NCBI GenBank assembly: GCA_910584195.1
Contig: CAJTYV010000068.1
Span: 1-7,652, forward strand
From: an uncultured Ruminococcus sp.
Lineage (GTDB): Bacteria; Bacillota; Clostridia; Oscillospirales; Ruminococcaceae
Direction: 5' to 3'
DNA length: 7,652 nucleotides
Each line of letters opens with the position of its first letter. The stretch's first letter is position 1. Shown here piece after piece: positions 6,308 through 7,652 of this stretch. Below the pieces are notes generated by a model, which saw only the letters and a program-made list of their open reading frames with translations, did not search any database and was not told the origin of the DNA. The position numbers and the translations under genes were made by a program.

Positions 6308-6319
6308 TACCAGCTGGTA
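6308..6319. repeat. 12-bp perfect palindrome in the tnpV leader
   Basis: TACCAGCTGGTA is perfectly self-complementary and contains the CAGCTG core. Nearby CCAGC at 6290-6294 can also pair with GCTGG at 6313-6317, so alternative hairpins are possible in the leader. The rest of the interval 6263-6381 holds a promoter, a weak 6-bp hairpin (6345-6350 with 6362-6367) directly before the GGAGG ribosome binding site, and no credible gene. Confidence 0.4.
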
Positions 6320-6381
6320 GAAAGATGTAGGACGGATTTTACGGACATTCAAAATAAAAAAGAATGTGGAGGTAACAGACT

Positions 6382-6756
6382 ATGGCAAAGACGATTTTTG
6401 AGGAACTGGGCGGCAAATGCGAGCGGCAAGGAGATTACTTAATACCGTGCTTAACCGTACCCGCCGAAGAAGAACAGCCGATAGGCACATGGGGACAGAG
6501 GCACTTGGGCTATCTGAAGCAGTGCCGCAAGGTTACATACACCAATCTTTTCACAAGCGGCAGGCTGAATACATACCTTGCCGACATTGACAGGCAGGCG
6601 CAGGAACGCTCCTACAGGCTCATAGAGGGCATGAAACAGGCACAGGGCATAACGGAACGCTTAAAGGAAGAAAACTCCTTAGAATGGACAGGGTGGCTCA
6701 ACAACATAAGGGCTTGTGCGAGGGAGATTGTGAACGAGGAAATTATTTATGTATAG
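6382..6756 (+). CDS. tnpV: TnpV-family transposon-encoded protein
   Basis: The 124-residue product matches the TnpV family found in Tn4451-type and other Clostridia mobile elements: it opens MAKTIFEELGGKCERQGDYL, continues IPCLTVPAEEEQPIGTWGQRH and has the conserved core KVTYTNLFTSGRLNTYLADIDRQAQE followed by a charged helical tail ending in REIVNEEIIYV. The length is that of the intact family. There are no membrane segments, signal peptide or known catalytic motif. The role of TnpV is not established; it is a marker for transposon or conjugative-element DNA rather than a transposase. The start ATG has an ideal GGAGG (6368-6372). It follows the truncated XRE gene, has its own likely promoter at 6253-6280, and is closed by a terminator, so it appears to be a single-gene transcription unit. 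Confidence 0.88.
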   Translation: MAKTIFEELGGKCERQGDYLIPCLTVPAEEEQPIGTWGQRHLGYLKQCRKVTYTNLFTSGRLNTYLADIDRQAQERSYRLIEGMKQAQGITERLKEENSLEWTGWLNNIRACAREIVNEEIIYV

Positions 6757-6763
6757 CAGAATG

Positions 6764-6797
6764 GCGGCAGGATTATATCATATTCTGTCGCTTTTCT
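6764..6797 (+). terminator. Rho-independent terminator after tnpV
   Basis: GCGGCAGGAT (6764-6773) pairs with ATTCTGTCGC (6782-6791) over ten pairs, including two G-U wobbles, around an 8-base loop. It is followed by TTTTCT. Flanking AGAA/TTCT can lengthen the stem across a small internal loop. It begins eight bases after the tnpV stop and separates it from the AraC-clpP unit. Confidence 0.75.
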
Positions 6798-6821
6798 GGT
6801 TTCTAATTAGGGCAATTTCTA

Positions 6822-6852
6822 TTAAGATAATTTAAAAAAGTTATGTTATTAT
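6822..6852 (+). promoter_or_regulatory. Weak candidate promoter for the AraC-clpP unit
   Basis: TATTAT (6847-6852, five of six -10 consensus bases) lies in very AT-rich DNA 27 bases before the AraC ATG. The best -35-like match, TTAAGA (6822-6827), is at a long 19-base spacing. A poor -35 would fit a promoter that needs activation, perhaps by the AraC protein itself, but the AT-rich composition makes chance matches common. Confidence 0.3.
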
Positions 6853-6878
6853 ATTAAATAGGGAAAGGAGTGTCATAT

Positions 6879-7298
6879 ATGAACAATAATAATACAGTAG
6901 TAGAAAAAATAGTAGACTATATAGAAACGCATATTAACGAGGATTTGTCGCTTGATAAAATAGCAAATGCATTAAATTATTCAAAATTCTATATAGCCAG
7001 AATTTTTACCGAAGAAACAAAATGTACGGTTTATAAATACATACAGGGGCGCAGGCTGACTTTGGCTGCTCAAAAACTGGTAGAAACAGAGCAGCCCATT
7101 GTTGAAATTGCTTATGAAGCACATTATGATTCACAGCAAGCTTTCACATTAGCTTTTAAACAGTTATATGAATGTACGCCTAATATTTATCGAAAAAACG
7201 GTATGTTCTATCCTAAACAATCGAGGATATACATGATAAGTTCGTTTGATAGATGCTCATTTATATATTATTTAACAGGGGGTAAATTGGCAGCATGA
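6879..7298 (+). CDS. AraC-family transcriptional regulator, HTH domain only with short tail
   Basis: The 139-residue product carries the paired helix-turn-helix of AraC/XylS proteins at its N terminus: LSLDKIANALNYSKFYIARIF (about 23-43) is the first HTH, and QPIVEIAYEAHYDSQQAFTLAFKQ to TP (about 72-101) is the second, with the characteristic family signature and the YRK ending. There is no ligand-binding domain before it, and only about 33 residues follow, so it is of the MarA/SoxS-like compact type or a shortened member of a larger class; the tail (GMFYPKQSRIYM...) matches nothing I can name. The ATG at 6879 follows AAAGGAG with an 8-base gap; the GTG at 6870 lies in that ribosome binding site. 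The stop overlaps the clpP start (ATGA), so both are made from one message. Base composition is clearly more AT-rich than in tnpV. Confidence 0.88.
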   Translation: MNNNNTVVEKIVDYIETHINEDLSLDKIANALNYSKFYIARIFTEETKCTVYKYIQGRRLTLAAQKLVETEQPIVEIAYEAHYDSQQAFTLAFKQLYECTPNIYRKNGMFYPKQSRIYMISSFDRCSFIYYLTGGKLAA

Positions 7299-7652
7299 GT
7301 ACAATTCCGTATGTTATTGAACAGACAAGTCGAGGAGAACGAAGTTATGATATTTTTTCAAGACTATTGTCCGACAGAATTGTTTTTTTAGGAGAAGAAG
7401 TAAGTGATGTTTCAGCAAGTTTGATTATTGCACAAATGCTATTTTTAGAATCACAAGACCCAGGAAAAGACATTCAGTTATATATAAATAGTCCAGGCGG
7501 TTCTGTTTCGGCGGGGTTTGCTATTTATGACACAATGCAATATGTCAAATGCGATGTTTCGACAATATGTATAGGTCTTGCTGCAAGTTTTGGAGCTTTT
7601 TTATTGGCAGGAGGTACAAAAGGAAAACGTCTTGCTTTGCCTAATGCAGAAA
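7295..7652 (+). CDS. clpP: ATP-dependent Clp protease proteolytic subunit paralogue (partial, runs off right edge)
   Basis: The visible 119 residues align along their whole length with ClpP: the N terminus IPYVIEQTSRGERSYDIFSRLL, then DRIVFLGEEV, the LYINSPGGSVSAGFAIYDTM handle/oxyanion region and the nucleophile in LAASFGAFLLAGG (Ser98, same position as in Bacillus subtilis ClpP). The His and Asp of the triad lie beyond the window. ClpP forms two stacked heptamers that degrade proteins fed in by ClpX/ClpC ATPases in the cytoplasm. Here it is joined to an AraC regulator by a 4-base ATGA overlap, in mobile-element surroundings, with CIGLAASF where housekeeping ClpP usually has CIGMAASM. That argues for an extra accessory copy rather than the chromosomal clpP. 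A GGGGGT motif about 12 bases before the ATG could act as ribosome binding site. Confidence 0.93.
   Translation, partial: MSTIPYVIEQTSRGERSYDIFSRLLSDRIVFLGEEVSDVSASLIIAQMLFLESQDPGKDIQLYINSPGGSVSAGFAIYDTMQYVKCDVSTICIGLAASFGAFLLAGGTKGKRLALPNAE

Noticed and set aside
1..7652. CRISPR array, tRNA, rRNA or known riboswitch
   Set aside because: No regularly spaced repeats and no recognisable tRNA, rRNA or riboswitch core seen on either strand.

Overview
This window looks like an accessory, mobile-element-rich stretch of a Firmicutes genome, most likely a gut Clostridia (Lachnospiraceae/Oscillospiraceae type). The basis is AGGAGG-type ribosome binding sites, a TnpV-family gene, an XRE regulator and a small excisionase-like helix-turn-helix gene of the kinds seen in Tn1549/Tn4451-like elements, a tyrosine-recombinase remnant, and a cargo-type two-component system with an ABC transporter. 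The assignment rests on protein recognition by eye; no database search was run.

Layout. Positions 48-212 (minus strand) hold a broken piece of a tyrosine recombinase, including its H-x-L-R box; it breaks off into AT-rich sequence at the left edge. From 5945 down to 236 everything reads on the minus strand as one signalling/transport module: promoter (5917-5945), small HTH protein (5705-5890), OmpR-type response regulator (5008-5712), sensor histidine kinase (3583-5007), a control region with three AATTAAGG direct repeats and a Rho-independent terminator (3505-3588), an 18-codon leader-like ORF with a very strong ribosome binding site (3423-3479), a large FtsX-type permease (919-3420) and its ATPase (236-922). 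Adjacent genes overlap or nearly touch, implying two translationally coupled blocks, regulator/sensor and transporter, separated by the terminator.

From 6050 onward genes read on the plus strand. An XRE regulator is cut short at a perfect 9-bp inverted repeat, which also carries a consensus -35 box for a putative promoter in front of tnpV (6382-6756). tnpV ends in a clear terminator (6764-6797). After it the composition becomes visibly more AT-rich, and an AraC-type regulator (6879-7298) is coupled by an ATGA overlap to a clpP paralogue that runs off the right edge (7295-7652).

How it may work together: the kinase probably senses an extracellular signal through its roughly 130-residue outer domain and phosphorylates the response regulator. 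That regulator may bind the AATTAAGG repeats and turn on the leader-permease-ATPase block, as in many antimicrobial-peptide or cell-envelope-stress defence modules. The substrate cannot be read from the sequence. The AraC-ClpP pair appears to be an independent cargo unit, with a regulator and a spare protease subunit made from one message.
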